29,172 nt of DNA from Chara braunii (GCA_003427395.1 BFEA01000481.1:307828-336999); one strand, 5' to 3'; shown: positions 9,491-20,137, counted from the first letter of the stretch. Numbers and translations: made by a program. Notes: generated by a model from the sequence alone, not told the origin.

Positions 9491-12259
9491 GTTGCCTCAG
9501 CCCTTGCCTTTGCGGATCTATTTCTAATGATGGGAGGACTTTTTTGGTTCGAACGAGCTGATGCTCGTCCTATCGCCAGCTCGTCTCACTATCACCAGAA
9601 TCGACACGTGTCGACTCCGATACCAACCTCGCGCCCTACTCTGGCTTCTGGGCGGAGTGATTAAAAATGTGGAACAGGCCCTGGAAGAACAACAAAATGG
9701 GGTGTGCCAAGGATTTTTGGGAAATTGAGTGTGGGGACACAAACAAAACTGAAATCCCTCGTGTGGTTCCAAATTTAGCGAAAATGTCCATCGTCACGTG
9801 GAAAAGAAATATCATGCGCACCTTTCAAATATTCGTTTAATCCAAAAAGTATCTTTGAACTTCCATGCAGGCTACTTAACGTCTTTTCGAACGAAAAGGC
9901 GGGGTTACGCATGTGGGATCTCGTTTCCAAATCAAATCCCGGCGCTGCTCGGCACAGAGCTGAGAATCCAACGTGGAAGGCTGCAGCCTGGTTGCTCTTT
10001 CCTTATGCTCGTCCTTGCCACGTGTCCGGTAGTGGAACCCTTTTTCTCGATAACGCTCAGTGCGGCGACAATCGCTGCTAAGAGTGTTGGGCCAATTGGG
10101 AGCCACTGCCATCCACGGGATGACAATCAACTCGTTAAAAGGCAATAATAGAGAATAAGGCGGAAAACGGGTATCAATTATGACAAAACTCGGGCCTATT
10201 AATCCTCAACACCTGCTCTCGGGAGGAAAGTAATACCACACTCCAATCTTTGTGGCGGCTTCCCGTACGTCCCACTCACATATATGTGTTCTTTCCTCGT
10301 TATACGGGAATGGTTGTGGTGGACATACAGAAGGTCAACGCCCAGTCGAATCCAGGGCATACGCTAACTAGAGGGAGAGTTCATGCAGTCCATCATTCGA
10401 TCCAATCAGAGACAAGTTATTTCTATCATTCGGTACAGTCAGACATGCATCGAAATAATCAAATCACATCAAAATTTGAAGTTGTTCTTGTTATCAAAGT
10501 AGCAGCTTAGTCAATGCACACAGGAAAAGGCCTTTCTCCTGATTTGTTTTGGTGCTCCGATGGGTTTGCCCGGCGAGTTGTGAGCATCAAAGACAAGTAG
10601 GGATAAGAGATCACTCATGCGTCAACCATCATCATAGATGCGCATCATTCATCATGTGCAAAGGAGCAAAGCGAGGGACAGGGCAAGATCACTCGAGCTC
10701 GCTGGCCTCTTAAACTCAACGATGCTCGTTTTCGCGAGATCCAATTGAATTCAAAGAGACGAGCGGGGTGAGATCTCCTCAGTTGATAGGGACAAGGGAG
10801 TCATCAGAACATTCAAACATCCATAAAGAAAACACTAAGAGGAAGAGGGAGGGAGAGCGAGAAGCAGAGACCAAAAGATGTTGACGGAGTCGTACCTCGA
10901 CGGAAAAAGGGGACTAAGGAAAGAGAATGAGTTACAAGCACACAAGTAGATATGAGAAAAACTGGCATTCAACTATGGACTTAGCTTTCAAAATAGGAGG
11001 AGGAACCGAAGATCAAGGTGTGGAAGCCTTCTGCTCTCTTATCATGGCTCCAGGTCATGCAACCACTCGTACACACACACACCTTCCTTACTCAGGTACT
11101 GGTGCTCCTGGCCGCCACATGCCGACCTCCACACCACAACGATTGTTACCCCGCCAACTCAGCTTCTACACCGGCTTGTCCAGATCCCGCGGTCTTTTGT
11201 GACCACCAGGCGCACAACCTTGCAAAACTACAGTCAGCTCGTTAGGACTTCGACCCGCCAATCATCACATCATCTAGCCACTACTTCCCTGAAGCTGGCA
11301 GATGGGTTGAGAGAGAGTTTTTCGGATGCGCTTGCGGTTTTTGTAGTTGCGAAGGGGGGGATAGAGAGGGAAGGGAAGGCAAAAGAGAGAGAAGAGAAGA
11401 TAGGGGTTAATCGCCTGGGGAAAGCCATATCGATCCCCCCGAGTTCTTCGCAACCAATCGGATTACAGATTGAGGGGATTAATCCTCCTTACACAATGCC
11501 ATATGATAGTCTGAAGGCTCTAGGAGGGGATCGGTAGGGACTTCCTGTACGGGGGTGAAGGCGGGAAGAAGGAGGGCGCAAAGAGCAGTGCGGAGCGGGA
11601 CCAAGATTCGGATAGAGAAGGAGGGAGAGAAGCGCCAAGGGAAAGGAGATGGAATACAGTTACAGGTTAAGGGGAGAAGGCGCGAAGAAGAGAGCGACGC
11701 AGCGGGAAGTGGGGCAAGCTTGTATGCATGGCGCCGACACAAAAACAAAAGGGCACCGAAACAGTTACGTTCTGTCCGTCCTAGTTCTAGAACTAATTCA
11801 AGATTGAAAAATTCAAAAGCAACATCTGCGCGCGGTCATTGACGTGTGAAAATCCTAAGCGTATTTAGATCTCTTTAGAAAATTCACAGAGCTATCTGAG
11901 GCAAATCAGGAACATTCATTTGCAAGAAACGTTACGTCAGCGGGAAGTGTGCCCGCGAATTCCAGAGTTCCCAACTGCCGAACAAAATTCCTAGTGCGCT
12001 CACTAAGGCGCGCGTAATTCCTACATAAGTTCATCGATTGCCAAAAAGAAATTCCGAAAAAGTCTGAGAAAAACAACAAGTCTTAAAAGTGGGAGGGCCT
12101 TGACGGCCATTGATTCCATCCATTGCCCACCAGCCAAAAAGAAGATACCCCTAAAGCCCGTTAGAGATAAAAAAGAATGAATAGCAAAACTCGGGGCTTC
12201 CGAAGCTCGTTCAGGTATGATAGCTGGTACGTCACAGTTATGGATAACATCTTGCGGAG
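9491..12259. other. About 2.8 kb without a recognisable gene
   Basis: Many short open frames occur, but none shows a domain, repeat or codon pattern I recognise. A purine-rich part lies at about 11330-11420 and 11540-11720, and a short (AC)n tract near 11070-11084. The left part (9.7-10.2 kb) may contain the 5' LTR of the gag-protease remnant, but no second copy is present to prove it. No terminal inverted repeats were noticed. Confidence 0.4.
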
Positions 12260-12276
12260 GTGGGAAAGGGACTCCC

Positions 12277-12337
12277 CTCTGAAAAGTGCAGATCTCAGAT
12301 TCATCCAACTCTGAAAAGTGCAGATCTCAGATTCATC
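12277..12337 (+). repeat. 29-bp exact direct repeat, period 32
   Basis: CTCTGAAAAGTGCAGATCTC and the nine bases after it occur at 12277-12305 and again at 12309-12337. It is near the left edge of LINE fragment A and could be a slippage duplication or mark the insertion junction. Confidence 0.9.
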
Positions 12338-13004
12338 AAATGGACTTCCTTTTCCCATATCAGATCAACCAACAGTAGGGCTCTTCGGTGGCCGATCATC
12401 CACAGATGCCTGCCCACCCCCGACTGGTTAACAGCAAGAAGGGACCTGGAACAAAAGAGGCTACTGTCTCCATTGTCCTCCTATTGCGAGATGATCCCAC
12501 CCAGAAAAAGAGCAACCTTGGAACACTGCCTTCTGGACTACCCCACGGTTGTGTGACTCTGGCGGTGGTGGGATGCTGCCTGGCACTACTTGACAGGCCA
12601 CCACTTCCCCTGGAATGTGCAGACACTTCTGTTCGGGGCCCTCCCACCAAAACCGTCTGGTCACCATTCATGCTTAATCTGTTACAATACACTCGCCTGG
12701 CCCTGCTCATGGCAGCCTGGCATATGAGATGCTTCCATGAGAAAGATAGCAGACGTGATAACAGCCAAAACACATGAAGCCTGGAAAGATCTTAAGACCA
12801 GACTCCAACAAGAAGCTGACATGATCGACAGCTTCTGCGCTACATGGGTGGATCAAAATCAAAGACTGTGCAGGCTGGACCAAGCCCACAACTTGCAGCG
12901 ACGACCCTGGCTCTGTACTGGGAACCAGTGGGAGTTCCTGCCCTCAGATCGCTTCTGTGCGGAGTTCCAACCAACCAGCTTTGTACTAATCCCTACGGAC
13001 CCTC

Positions 13005-13170
13005 CGGCCACCCCTCCTGCCCCNCCCCTCCCTCCCCCCCATCCNCTGATCCCCCTCATGCCCCGGCTCCTCTCCCCCCCTTCCCCCCTGCCCCCCCCGC
13101 CTTCTCCCCAACTACCAGCCTTCCTTGTCACTTCTCCTGTCACCCCCCACCCCCTAGTCTTCCCACACCC
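13005..13170 (+). repeat. C-rich low-complexity tract
   Basis: It is mostly runs of three to eight C separated by T or short spacers, with two unresolved N bases (13024, 13045). The complementary strand has many G runs and could form G-quadruplexes. It lies in the 3' UTR of LINE fragment A. Proline-rich open frames across it are artefacts of composition. Confidence 0.8.
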
Positions 13171-13478
13171 CTCTGCCGGCCAGGGTGGACCTCTCGCAGG
13201 GAAAGGCCGTCACGATGTCTCCTCCTATTGATGAGAGGACAAGGGGCAGCATCCGGCCCTGGGATTCTTCAGGCGCACAGCTGGGGTTTAGCAGGGGTTT
13301 AACAGGGATGGGTGCGGTGTAACGGGCCCCTGAGGGACAAACAAGTAGCAGGATGCTCTGCTTATCCGCAACTTACATACCTGGGGAGGAGCACTGCCCC
13401 CCCCGAGGTCAGGAAGGTTATCCGTCCACATAATACTCTCACTAGGGTGAAAGGCCAGGCTTTGACCACAACATATGC

Positions 13479-13525
13479 TGGACCCGTTTTCCAGCGAAGT
13501 GTGGCTCTCCACTAATAGATGGAGC
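13479..13525 (+). other. Conserved LINE 3' box, copy A
   Basis: TGGACCCGTTTTCCAGCG is followed by CTCTCCACTAATAGATGGAG. GGCTC and GAGCC can pair around the AATAGAT loop. Related boxes lie at 13817-13868, 16356-16446 (minus) and 22385-22430. This copy lies about 75 bases before the A tail. Confidence 0.7.
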
Positions 13526-13816
13526 CCTCCCTGGGGGCCCACTCACTGAGGCTGCTCTTATCACGTCAGAAGTTCCCACCCCCCCGCCAAAGGTTCTCAA
13601 AAAAAAAAAAAAAAAAAAAAAGAATGGTTTTATTCTCAGGACAGTTACCGAATTTGTGGATGTTGTGGATGTTACAGAGCGACTGGAGTGTATAGAACAG
13701 CACAATTTTCTGTAGTGACGACGACTTCATGTTCATCTGGTGCCCTTCACAGGGTGAAGAGGTCAGGGACCTGTACTCTTGTTACTCTTGTACTTCACTA
13801 TCCTCGATTTATATAA

Positions 13817-13868
13817 GGGACGCTGGGTCCTGTTTCCAGCGTGTGCTTCCGACGAATAGACTGGAGCC
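13817..13868 (+). other. Conserved LINE 3' box, isolated copy D
   Basis: GGGACGCTGGGTCCTGTTTC, then CAGCG and ACGAATAGACTGGAGCC. It shares GGGACG-TTGG with copy C and TTTCCAGCG with copy A. No LINE coding sequence or A tail is attached, so this is a separate, strongly truncated 3' end. Confidence 0.6.
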
Positions 13869-14595
13869 ATCACAAAGCAAACACTAGCTGTAGGTGCTCC
13901 TCGTTTATTATATATATATAAATGGAGGTAAGTACGTTCATGTCACTTTTGAGGGCCTACTCACACTAGGGGCTCTTTTGGCAAATCAGCAAAATTTCCC
14001 ATAGTTTTGCAGTCACACTTTGCCCACCCGCCCATCAAATTCGCAATTGGTGCTGCAAATGTCAGAGGCCTGAAGGGCCGCCAGGTTGACCAATTTGACA
14101 CCACCTCTAGAAGTGTTGGCAATTTTCTCTTTTCGGAATCTGTGAGCTCACAGAGGAGAATTGTGGGCATCTCCCCACTACTTTTGCTGCGTGACTGCAC
14201 TAGTGGGCAACTTTGGAAATGGCAGGGCGTCGGGGCATTGTCTTTTCCAAATTGCTTCCCGTGTGACCGCGTGACACAGCAAAACCGTGAATTGGAAGTA
14301 GCAAACGCTGCAAATTTTGCTGCTTTGCTATGCGTGTGTGAGTATGCACTGAGTATCGGATAAGGGAACAAATCACGACCTGGCAAAGAAATCAGGAAAA
14401 GAAACCAGGAGGGAGATCCCACTACCGATGTATGTGGATTAGTGTATAAGGTGTGTGACTGTCAGGCATCGTGGATTTGGCAGGAAATCAGCGGTAGCCT
14501 GTTTTTGTGAATTAAGAGCTGGAAAGGGATGTTTTTTTCTGCTCTCCCATTGGTAGGTTTTTCTTTCGTTTTTGTTGTGGGGGTCCTGTGGCGGT

Positions 14596-14654
14596 CCCAA
14601 ACGTGCGTGAAATGAAGACCAATTTTTTTGGTTCATGAAATCACGCATGTTTCA
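14596..14654. repeat. Imperfect inverted repeat (hairpin)
   Basis: AAACGTGCGTGAAATGAA faces TTCATGAAATCACGCATGTT around a centre of ACCAATTTTTTTGGT, which itself pairs. Arms differ by a short indel. It could be a remnant of a small fold-back element. Confidence 0.55.
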
Positions 14655-15614
14655 TTCACGGTGAAGGCAAAGACGAATGGCTTCATCGCTGGAAATTGAT
14701 TGTGGTTTGGGAGGTGTTTGGGAGGGTTTGATCCCCTCACCTACAGCAAATGGTGTATGCAGTTACTCTTGTTCTCCTTTGCCAAAGAGAATTTCTGTCA
14801 GAACTACCGAGCAGTGTGCACTACAGCCCATTTCACGGAAGCCTCAGACTATTGCCAATGAGTATGTTCCCCGTGCCCGCTCACATGCAGTCGTCTTGAC
14901 TGCCACAGCCATGGTCAGTGAATCATACCCTGACATCTGACACCCCACCTGGAGCAGACACCATCTGTGAGAAGAGCACTTTATTTTCGTTTTTAGCTTT
15001 TTTTTCTTCATTTGTTTGGCAATGAAATGTTTTTTTGCGTTTATTTTCCCTATTTGACGCTGCCGCCCACCTGTCCCCCACCTGTCCCACACCTGTCCCA
15101 CACTCGTCACACTAATCCATATGCATGGCTACTGGGATCTCCCTCCAGGTGCCGGGTTCGAAAAAGCAATGAAAGTACCAACCGCCATGGTGTAAGGCCA
15201 GGTGTCATATTTACAGGGGTCGGCCGTGGTGTCAGATGGGGAAAGAAAAATAGAATAAAATGCCCAACAGATACTTTTCGACCCAAATTGCCGTTTCGCA
15301 GTCAGCGCCGGTTTTCTTTGCCGGCACGTGTTTTTTTGGCCTTTGTGAACTCAAAACCTGGTGCCTCGGCCGTTATTAAAAAACAAAACGCGTCACACTT
15401 GTCAGTCTCTGTCTACTTCTTTCCACCCTCCTGACAAGCAGCGTGCTTTCCATTGCTCTACTCCATGGTGGTGGGTGACCCATTTTCTTTCTCAAATTCA
15501 GGGCCTCTTCAGACCCTCCTAATTATTGGCAACCCTGGATGTCTGTGACCGGAATTCCGGCTACAACCAAGTCCGAAAAGTGGTAGTGTACCAATATCGC
15601 GCTACGCTGCCCCC

Positions 15615-16355
15615 TTTTTTTTTTTTTTTTTTTCCGCAAGACCCCAAGCCCCTTCTATTCTGGGGGGCATCAGTCCGGTTGCTTATCACCGGCAAGCATG
15701 AGTACAAGGAACAGGGGACCAAAAAAAAACAGTGTAGAGAAAGAGCACGCCCATCCCTTGCGGTACGAGTCGCCTATCAAGGGGGGGACTGCTTCGAACC
15801 AACCCCCCCCCGAACCGTTGCTTTCCTGGTGGGCTTCTGCTGGCCAGAAAGCTTACTGGCAGCACCCAGTCGCTCAGCAGAAGGGCTCTAGGAGAGGCGT
15901 GGCGCGGGGGAGGTCGCTCTAGCAGTCTCACAGGCCGCATTCCGCTGCTTCAACCCAAGAGAATTGCGAGTCCTAACCTTCACCTCTTACTTAGTTCTGT
16001 CATCAAAGGTTCTATTCCTCTTTCAACTCTTTACCCATTATCTAACTATCGCACCATACAACCCTTACAGCCCTTATCACATCCTCTCGATATCCCACCT
16101 GTCATATCCCCTCTTTGTTGTCCTAGTATCCTACATAAGACCAGTATGTCCCCAGCTTGTTTCTCAAGTTTCATCCTTTTTTGTTCTCTCTCTTTTTCTC
16201 TGTCTTTTTTTTTTTCCTTTTTGCTTTTCCCATCAGCCTTTTTAGCCTGTTTTTCCTGAAGTACTCCCCCTCGAACCTAAACTACCCCTAGCTATTCCCC
16301 TCCCTCCTTCCTAGCTCTTCTACCCTACTACCTACAGAAACCATTCTAACTATTG
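15615..16355. other. Poly-T tract and pyrimidine-rich spacer
   Basis: T19 at 15615-15633 could be the reverse-complemented A tail of a minus-strand retroposon, possibly of LINE fragment B, although 720 bases separate it from B's box. The stretch 15990-16350 is strongly pyrimidine-rich on the plus strand, and runs of C and G occur at 15660-15815. No gene is recognised. Confidence 0.45.
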
Positions 16356-16446
16356 TACAACAGTTCTACATCTATCGTTTCCACCCCTGGAANTCCTTCC
16401 TAGCTCTTCTACAACAGTTCTACATCTATCGTTTCCACCGCTGGAA
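16356..16446 (-). repeat. LINE 3' box of fragment B, tandemly duplicated
   Basis: A 37-bp unit (TACAACAGTTCTACATCTAT onward to CTGGAA) occurs at 16356-16392 and 16410-16446 with one mismatch. On the minus strand it reads TTCCAGCGGTGGAAACGATA then GATGTAGAAC, matching the CCAGCG ... AATAGATGGAG pattern of the other LINE 3' ends. It starts about 20 bases after the ORF stop of fragment B. An N lies at 16393, at the junction. Confidence 0.75.
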
Positions 16447-16468
16447 CGTGAGAAAGCACAAGGTCGTC

Positions 16469-17586
16469 CTACTCTAGGTCCTTTTCCAGCTGAGGCACAT
16501 GCCGCAGTAGAGCCGGTCCAAAGTGGAACCGGCCTGTGTGGGGATCCCTAGTCACTAAGAGCGGGTACCGCTCCCATCTTTTCCAAAATTCTTCCTCCTT
16601 CACAAAGCCCCCATATCTACACCGTCGATAGTCTGCCTGCAATGCAATCCTCAGGTTCTCCATCGCCCTTTCCTGATATGCCTGCAGTGGGGGCTTCACT
16701 CCCTGTCTACAGCGGTCGTTTCGCAGTGTCCATAAAGCCCACAACACTGCTGCTCGCACCATTTCCGCAGACAGCAGGTCTCCAAAGGGTGGCCTGCCAA
16801 CTTTCATTAGCGCTCCCAGAAGGATGGCTGCGTCATCCTCCTCAGTGACTTCCAACGGCGTCCCATCTGCGATTTCCTTGCCCCACCATGACCAAAAAGC
16901 CTGAAGCTGTAGGCACCGTACGAATAAATGAGGGATCGTATCCACTTGCCCGCACCCTGCTGCGCATAGCTGATCCCGGTGTTGGCTCTTAGTAGCTATC
17001 CATTGTGCTGTCGGGATTGCCAAGTGATAAATTTGCCACAGTAATCCTGCCTGCTTGGAAAAGAAGTCGCCCATCTGCCTTCTGTTCTTTGTGAATGACA
17101 TTCACGCTTGTTTGTAGGCAGGGTCCACCGCCCCAGGTAGGGATCAGGAAGCCAATCCCTCTTAGCCCACCTGTTCTTTAGCTCCTCACAGATGTTGATT
17201 GGCTCCATCAGCGAATTATAGATGTTCTTAGTGGTTACTTCCTGCAGCGGCGTGGCCTTATTGTGCGGTGACCATTCCCATTCCCTTGGATGCCAGTTCA
17301 GATCCCGCAGCCTGTGCGCAAGCTGAAATGGACGGTATTGTCCTTCTTCGCCTTTTCCTCCCTCACAGACTGCCACCGTCTCCACTCCATTCCTTCCCAG
17401 GGTCAATCCCCCCTTCCTTTGCCCCCTTGCTTCCTGCAAGGATGCTGCCCCCTTTTCGCATTCCCCCTTTTTTTTTTTTTTTTTAATTTGGACCATTTCT
17501 CGATTTATCTGTGCCATCCTTGGGCGAGGTCCCACTAGCAACGGGATAGGATAGAAACGAGTTTGTGGGGCAGTTGAGTGACCCAA
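16469..17586 (-). pseudogene. LINE fragment B: ORF2 C-terminus with zf-RVT, one frameshift
   Basis: On the minus strand the frame 17586 to 16996 carries KNIYNSLMEPINICEELKNR and WLPDPYLGRWTLPTNKRE. A shift near 17100 moves to the frame that runs to 16469 with LLWQIYHLAIPTAQW, CAAGCGQVDTIPHLFVRC and FWSWWGKEIADG. The C-x3-C-x7-H-x4-C set is the zinc-binding end of LINE ORF2 (zf-RVT), thought to help bind template or target DNA. About 130 residues follow to the stop, with AVLWALWTLRNDR and GGFVKEEEFWKRW, so the C-terminus looks complete. A T17 run on the plus strand (17468-17484) is read as polylysine. The reverse transcriptase itself is absent. Fragments A and C align along the same landmarks. 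Confidence 0.85.
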
Positions 17587-18251
17587 ATCCTGCCGTGCAC
17601 TACTCGTGATCCCACCGTCAGTATTTTACATGTATTACCCGAAAAAGTAAGGAGATCTTCGTTCCCCTCCTCCTCTCCTTAACACTGGGCATGCCCGTGC
17701 AAAGACAGCTTCCCGCCAGAATCATTTCAATCGGTTGGGGGTGTGTCCAACCCCAAACGAGGTTGGGGTCGGCCTTAGCCCACTGGATAGAAGATTTTCA
17801 GCATTTTACTTGCTCTTGTGCAATCATCTCATTTGGTGGAGGCCTCCTTCAATCACGGAGTCTATGGAGGATGTCAGGATCACTGCTGTCAGAAGTCGAG
17901 TTTATTCCAGAAAATGTGGCGGTTACTTTGTTCACTGTTTTTGCAACCACCACCATGAGATCATTTGTGATCTGATGGCTCGGAAGCACGCTGCTGTGAT
18001 TTCGGGTGGGAGGTCTCTGTTTCTTCTTTTTTTTTTGACCTTTTTCCCGTTTTCTCAGCATAGAAATTCGAAATGAACTTGTCTGGCCGCTGCCACTCAG
18101 TGTCACACTGGATCGGCCACACTCCTATCCGACTGCTAATGGGACCTCGCCCCTTGTGCAGGGCCCATGCTTTTCTTCTCTGCATCGTTCCAATTTTAAC
18201 GGATGAAAGGACTTTTCGCGTTCCTCATCTCAGGGCACGCCCACACTAAGA

Positions 18252-18291
<40 letters not shown>

Positions 18292-18919
18292 GCTCTATTA
18301 CCAAAATCGCAAAAAATAGAGTGGACGGTGGGTCACATAGAGTTCCCGAAGCCCCAGTGGTATTATTTGTGTGCCCATTTGTCAGCGGCTTGGGAAGCCG
18401 AGGGGCAAGGGGTTTTGCGGCAAATGCTTTATTTATTCTTTCGAATTTTCTTTAAAGATTGGCCAAATTTTATTCATGAAAATATATTGGCAAGGGAAGG
18501 CACGGGACCTGGGAAGCCCGTCTTTCCACCATGCAGCAGTGTCCATGCAACTGGTTGATGGACTCGAATGGATGTTGACAACCCTCTTGTCCGGATACAA
18601 TGACATGGCTGTGCTGTGGAAAGAGGGGCACGCCATGGCTTCCATAGAATGTATACAGGCTGTTTTCCAGTCAGGTGCAGGAAGTCCTTTTGCCCACAGG
18701 GTGCCACAACGGCCTATAGAGCCGCGCAAGTGGCATAGGCAAATTCTCAAGATTCGGCTGCTGAGGCATGTGGACGCACAGAACACAGGAATTGAAAAGG
18801 GAAAAAAAAAAAAAAAAAAAAAATCTGCAGAATTTACGGCTGGCGCTGTGTGACCAGCCTTGCCCCAATTCCCCATTTCTACAGACAGTCGTGGCCTTGT
18901 CCCATTCTTCGGGCATCGT
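17587..18919. other. Spacer with opposed long T and A homopolymers
   Basis: T35 spans 18254-18288 and A22 spans 18802-18823; the 513 bp between them have no recognisable coding content. The left tract looks like the tail of a minus-strand retroposon and the right tract that of a plus-strand one. A short G/C inverted repeat (TTGGGG/CCCCAA) occurs near 17735-17768. Open frames here, for example 18371-18853, run through the A tract and are not convincing. Confidence 0.5.
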
Positions 18920-18921
18920 TA

Positions 18922-19315
18922 GACACTCCTCGGGGCATCCTCGGGCTCCGAGGATGAATCCTCGGAAAAGTTTAGGGTTTTTGTCGTCTTCGTTACACTC
19001 ATCCTCGGAGCATCGGTTTTAGGACTCATCCTCTGAGCAATGTCAGAAAAATAAAAGGAAAAAAAAAAGAAAAAAGGTTGTGCTTCAGGCTTTCAGCCAA
19101 TAGGGTGCCGCCACGATTCAAATTCTCGGTTGTAACGTCTCTCTACGTGCATGCCCTCTCCTCTCCGTGAAACACGGATCCTGGGGCCCCAAAGGACCTC
19201 GTGAGGTCCTTTGGAGCCGAGGACGATTTGGCTGGGAAATCCTCGGAGCCCAAGGATTTGTCCTCGGAGTGTTTTCACATTTTCATTTCCGATTTCATCT
19301 CCGAGGACGAGTGTC
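18922..19315. mobile_element. MITE-like element with TCCTCGG-rich interior, flanked by TA
   Basis: The left end GACACTCCTCGG (18922 onward) is matched by the right end CCGAGGACGAGTGTC (to 19315), an inverted repeat with a two-base indel. TA dinucleotides flank both ends (18920-18921 and 19316-19317), the target duplication of Tc1/mariner-type elements. Inside, TCCTCGG or its complement recurs about nine times, including the palindrome CCGAGGATGAATCCTCGG near 18948. A poly-A-like patch (19051-19077) and a 12-bp-arm palindrome (19189-19214) also lie inside. No transposase is encoded, so it would be non-autonomous. Confidence 0.68.
19189..19214. other. Near-perfect palindrome within the MITE
   Basis: CCAAAGGACCTC (19189-19200) and GAGGTCCTTTGG (19203-19214) pair perfectly around GT. 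It may extrude as a cruciform; its role is unknown. Confidence 0.85.
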
Positions 19316-19317
19316 TA

Positions 19318-19690
19318 AAGCGCTGTGATCGCTAGTGCACCTAAGACCACAATTCGGCATTTCCCAAATCCGCATAATTTAATCACAGCCCTAAGACTGC
19401 GGTATAGTGGGCTTCAGCGTCCGTGTCAAGGTGTCCGAATCGCATTTTCAGTGGCGCGTAACCAGGGCGCAAGTGGGTTCTTAGGGGACACAATTTTTTT
19501 GGGGGACTGGTCATTGCTGATATTGTGGACGACCTAAAACTAGCTCTCATAGAACCGGGACATTTGGAAAAACGAACGACCCGTCGTCAGTGGAAGTGGA
19601 CCTCAAAAAGAAGTAAGAAGGGAAGGCGTTATCGGGAGTCCCACGCGCAAGCTGTCCACCGCTCCCGCAATTTGCGAGAGGCAACTTTGG
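19318..19690. other. Spacer, nothing recognised
   Basis: Open frames of about 70 codons (19325-19537, 19525-19737) have no domain. The stretch leads directly into the ~205-bp tandem repeat and may hold a further, more diverged unit, which I could not align convincingly. Confidence 0.4.
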
Positions 19691-20056
19691 CAATCTTTTG
19701 TGCTCGGAGGAATTCGCAGAAAAATCTGAAAATTTGAGAATCCATAGATTAGGTCGTGGTCTTTCCAGGAAAAATATCAGAAAAGTTAGAAAAGTCATTA
19801 AGACCGCTACATAATCGCTGCGCCGATTCAGCACATTTTCCATTTTTGCCTTTCGGCCATACTTGGGCCAACAGAAAACGTACTCCAACTTCAGTGATTT
19901 TTCGCGCTCAGAAGAATGCGTGAAAAACTCTGAAAATTCGAGTTCTCGTAGATTTTGTTGTGATATTTCCAGAAGAAATATTAAATAAATTAAAAAAAAA
20001 TCGTTCCAACCGCGAAACAGATCGCGGCCTCAATTTTACCCATATTCCATTTTGCC
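19691..20056. repeat. Diverged tandem duplication, period about 205 bp
   Basis: Copy 1 (19691-19850) and copy 2 (about 19895-20056) share in order TTTTGTGCTCGGAGGAAT / TTTTCGCGCTCAGAAGAAT, AACTCTGAAAATT-like, TAGATT, TTTCCAG(A)AGAAATAT-like, CGCGCCGATT / CGCGGCCTCAATT-like, and CATTTT(T)GCC. Identity is moderate with small indels. It resembles an old satellite pair. Confidence 0.65.
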
Positions 20057-20062
20057 AGTCAG

Positions 20063-20063
<1 letters not shown>

Positions 20064-20111
<48 letters not shown>
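20064..20111. repeat. (CT)n microsatellite
   Basis: About 24 CT dinucleotides in an uninterrupted run, directly after the tandem duplication. It is read as Ser-Leu repeats in an open frame that should not be taken as a gene. A second CT-rich patch lies at 20250-20285. Confidence 0.97.
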
Positions 20112-20113
<2 letters not shown>

Positions 20114-20137
20114 CGCGCGTGTTTAGTTCTATTGATA

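Larger units (their letters stand above)
12260..13621 (+). pseudogene. LINE fragment A: zf-RVT C-terminus, 3' UTR and poly-A tail
   Basis: This is the 3' end of a non-LTR retrotransposon. In the frame of 12260, WPIIHRCLPTPDWL is followed by RATLEHCLLDYPTVV, a stop (TGA 12554-12556), then LWRWWDAAWHYLTG, the pattern seen after reverse transcriptase in plant LINE ORF2 (zf-RVT). A neighbouring frame carries VWSPFMLNLLQYTRLALLM, then the original frame resumes at 12737 (MRKIADVITAKTHEAWKDL), so two compensating shifts are likely. The 3' part is a very C-rich tract (about 13010-13170), a conserved box (13479-13525) and an A23 tail (13599-13621). Fragments B and C share the same protein layout. The reverse transcriptase and endonuclease are missing, as in typical 5'-truncated copies. 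Confidence 0.82.
13622..15614. other. Intergenic DNA with a LINE-like 3' end and inverted repeats
   Basis: No gene is recognised. A LINE 3' box lies at 13817-13868, a (TA)n tract near 13911-13920, and an imperfect inverted repeat at 13979-13998 versus about 14309-14328 (GCAAATCAGCAAAATTT against its complement). Another imperfect inverted repeat spans 14596-14654. GGGTTCGAAAAA near 15155 resembles half a Pol III B box. Open frames of 120-150 codons (14422 to 13961 minus, 15012-15434 plus) show no domain. Confidence 0.45.

Noticed and set aside
9760-9775. Primer-binding site TGGAACCACACGAGG for the gag-protease remnant
   Set aside because: It begins with TGG but does not match a tRNA 3' end I know, and no adjacent LTR end could be shown.
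12737-13302. Proline-rich protein from 12737-13231 and 12844-13302
   Set aside because: The prolines come from the C-rich tract; the first part belongs to the LINE tail.
13961-14422. 153-codon minus frame as a gene
   Set aside because: No domain, overlaps an opposite open frame of similar length and an inverted repeat.
18371-18853. 160-codon plus frame as a gene
   Set aside because: It ends through a poly-A tract read as lysines and shows no domain; more likely chance.
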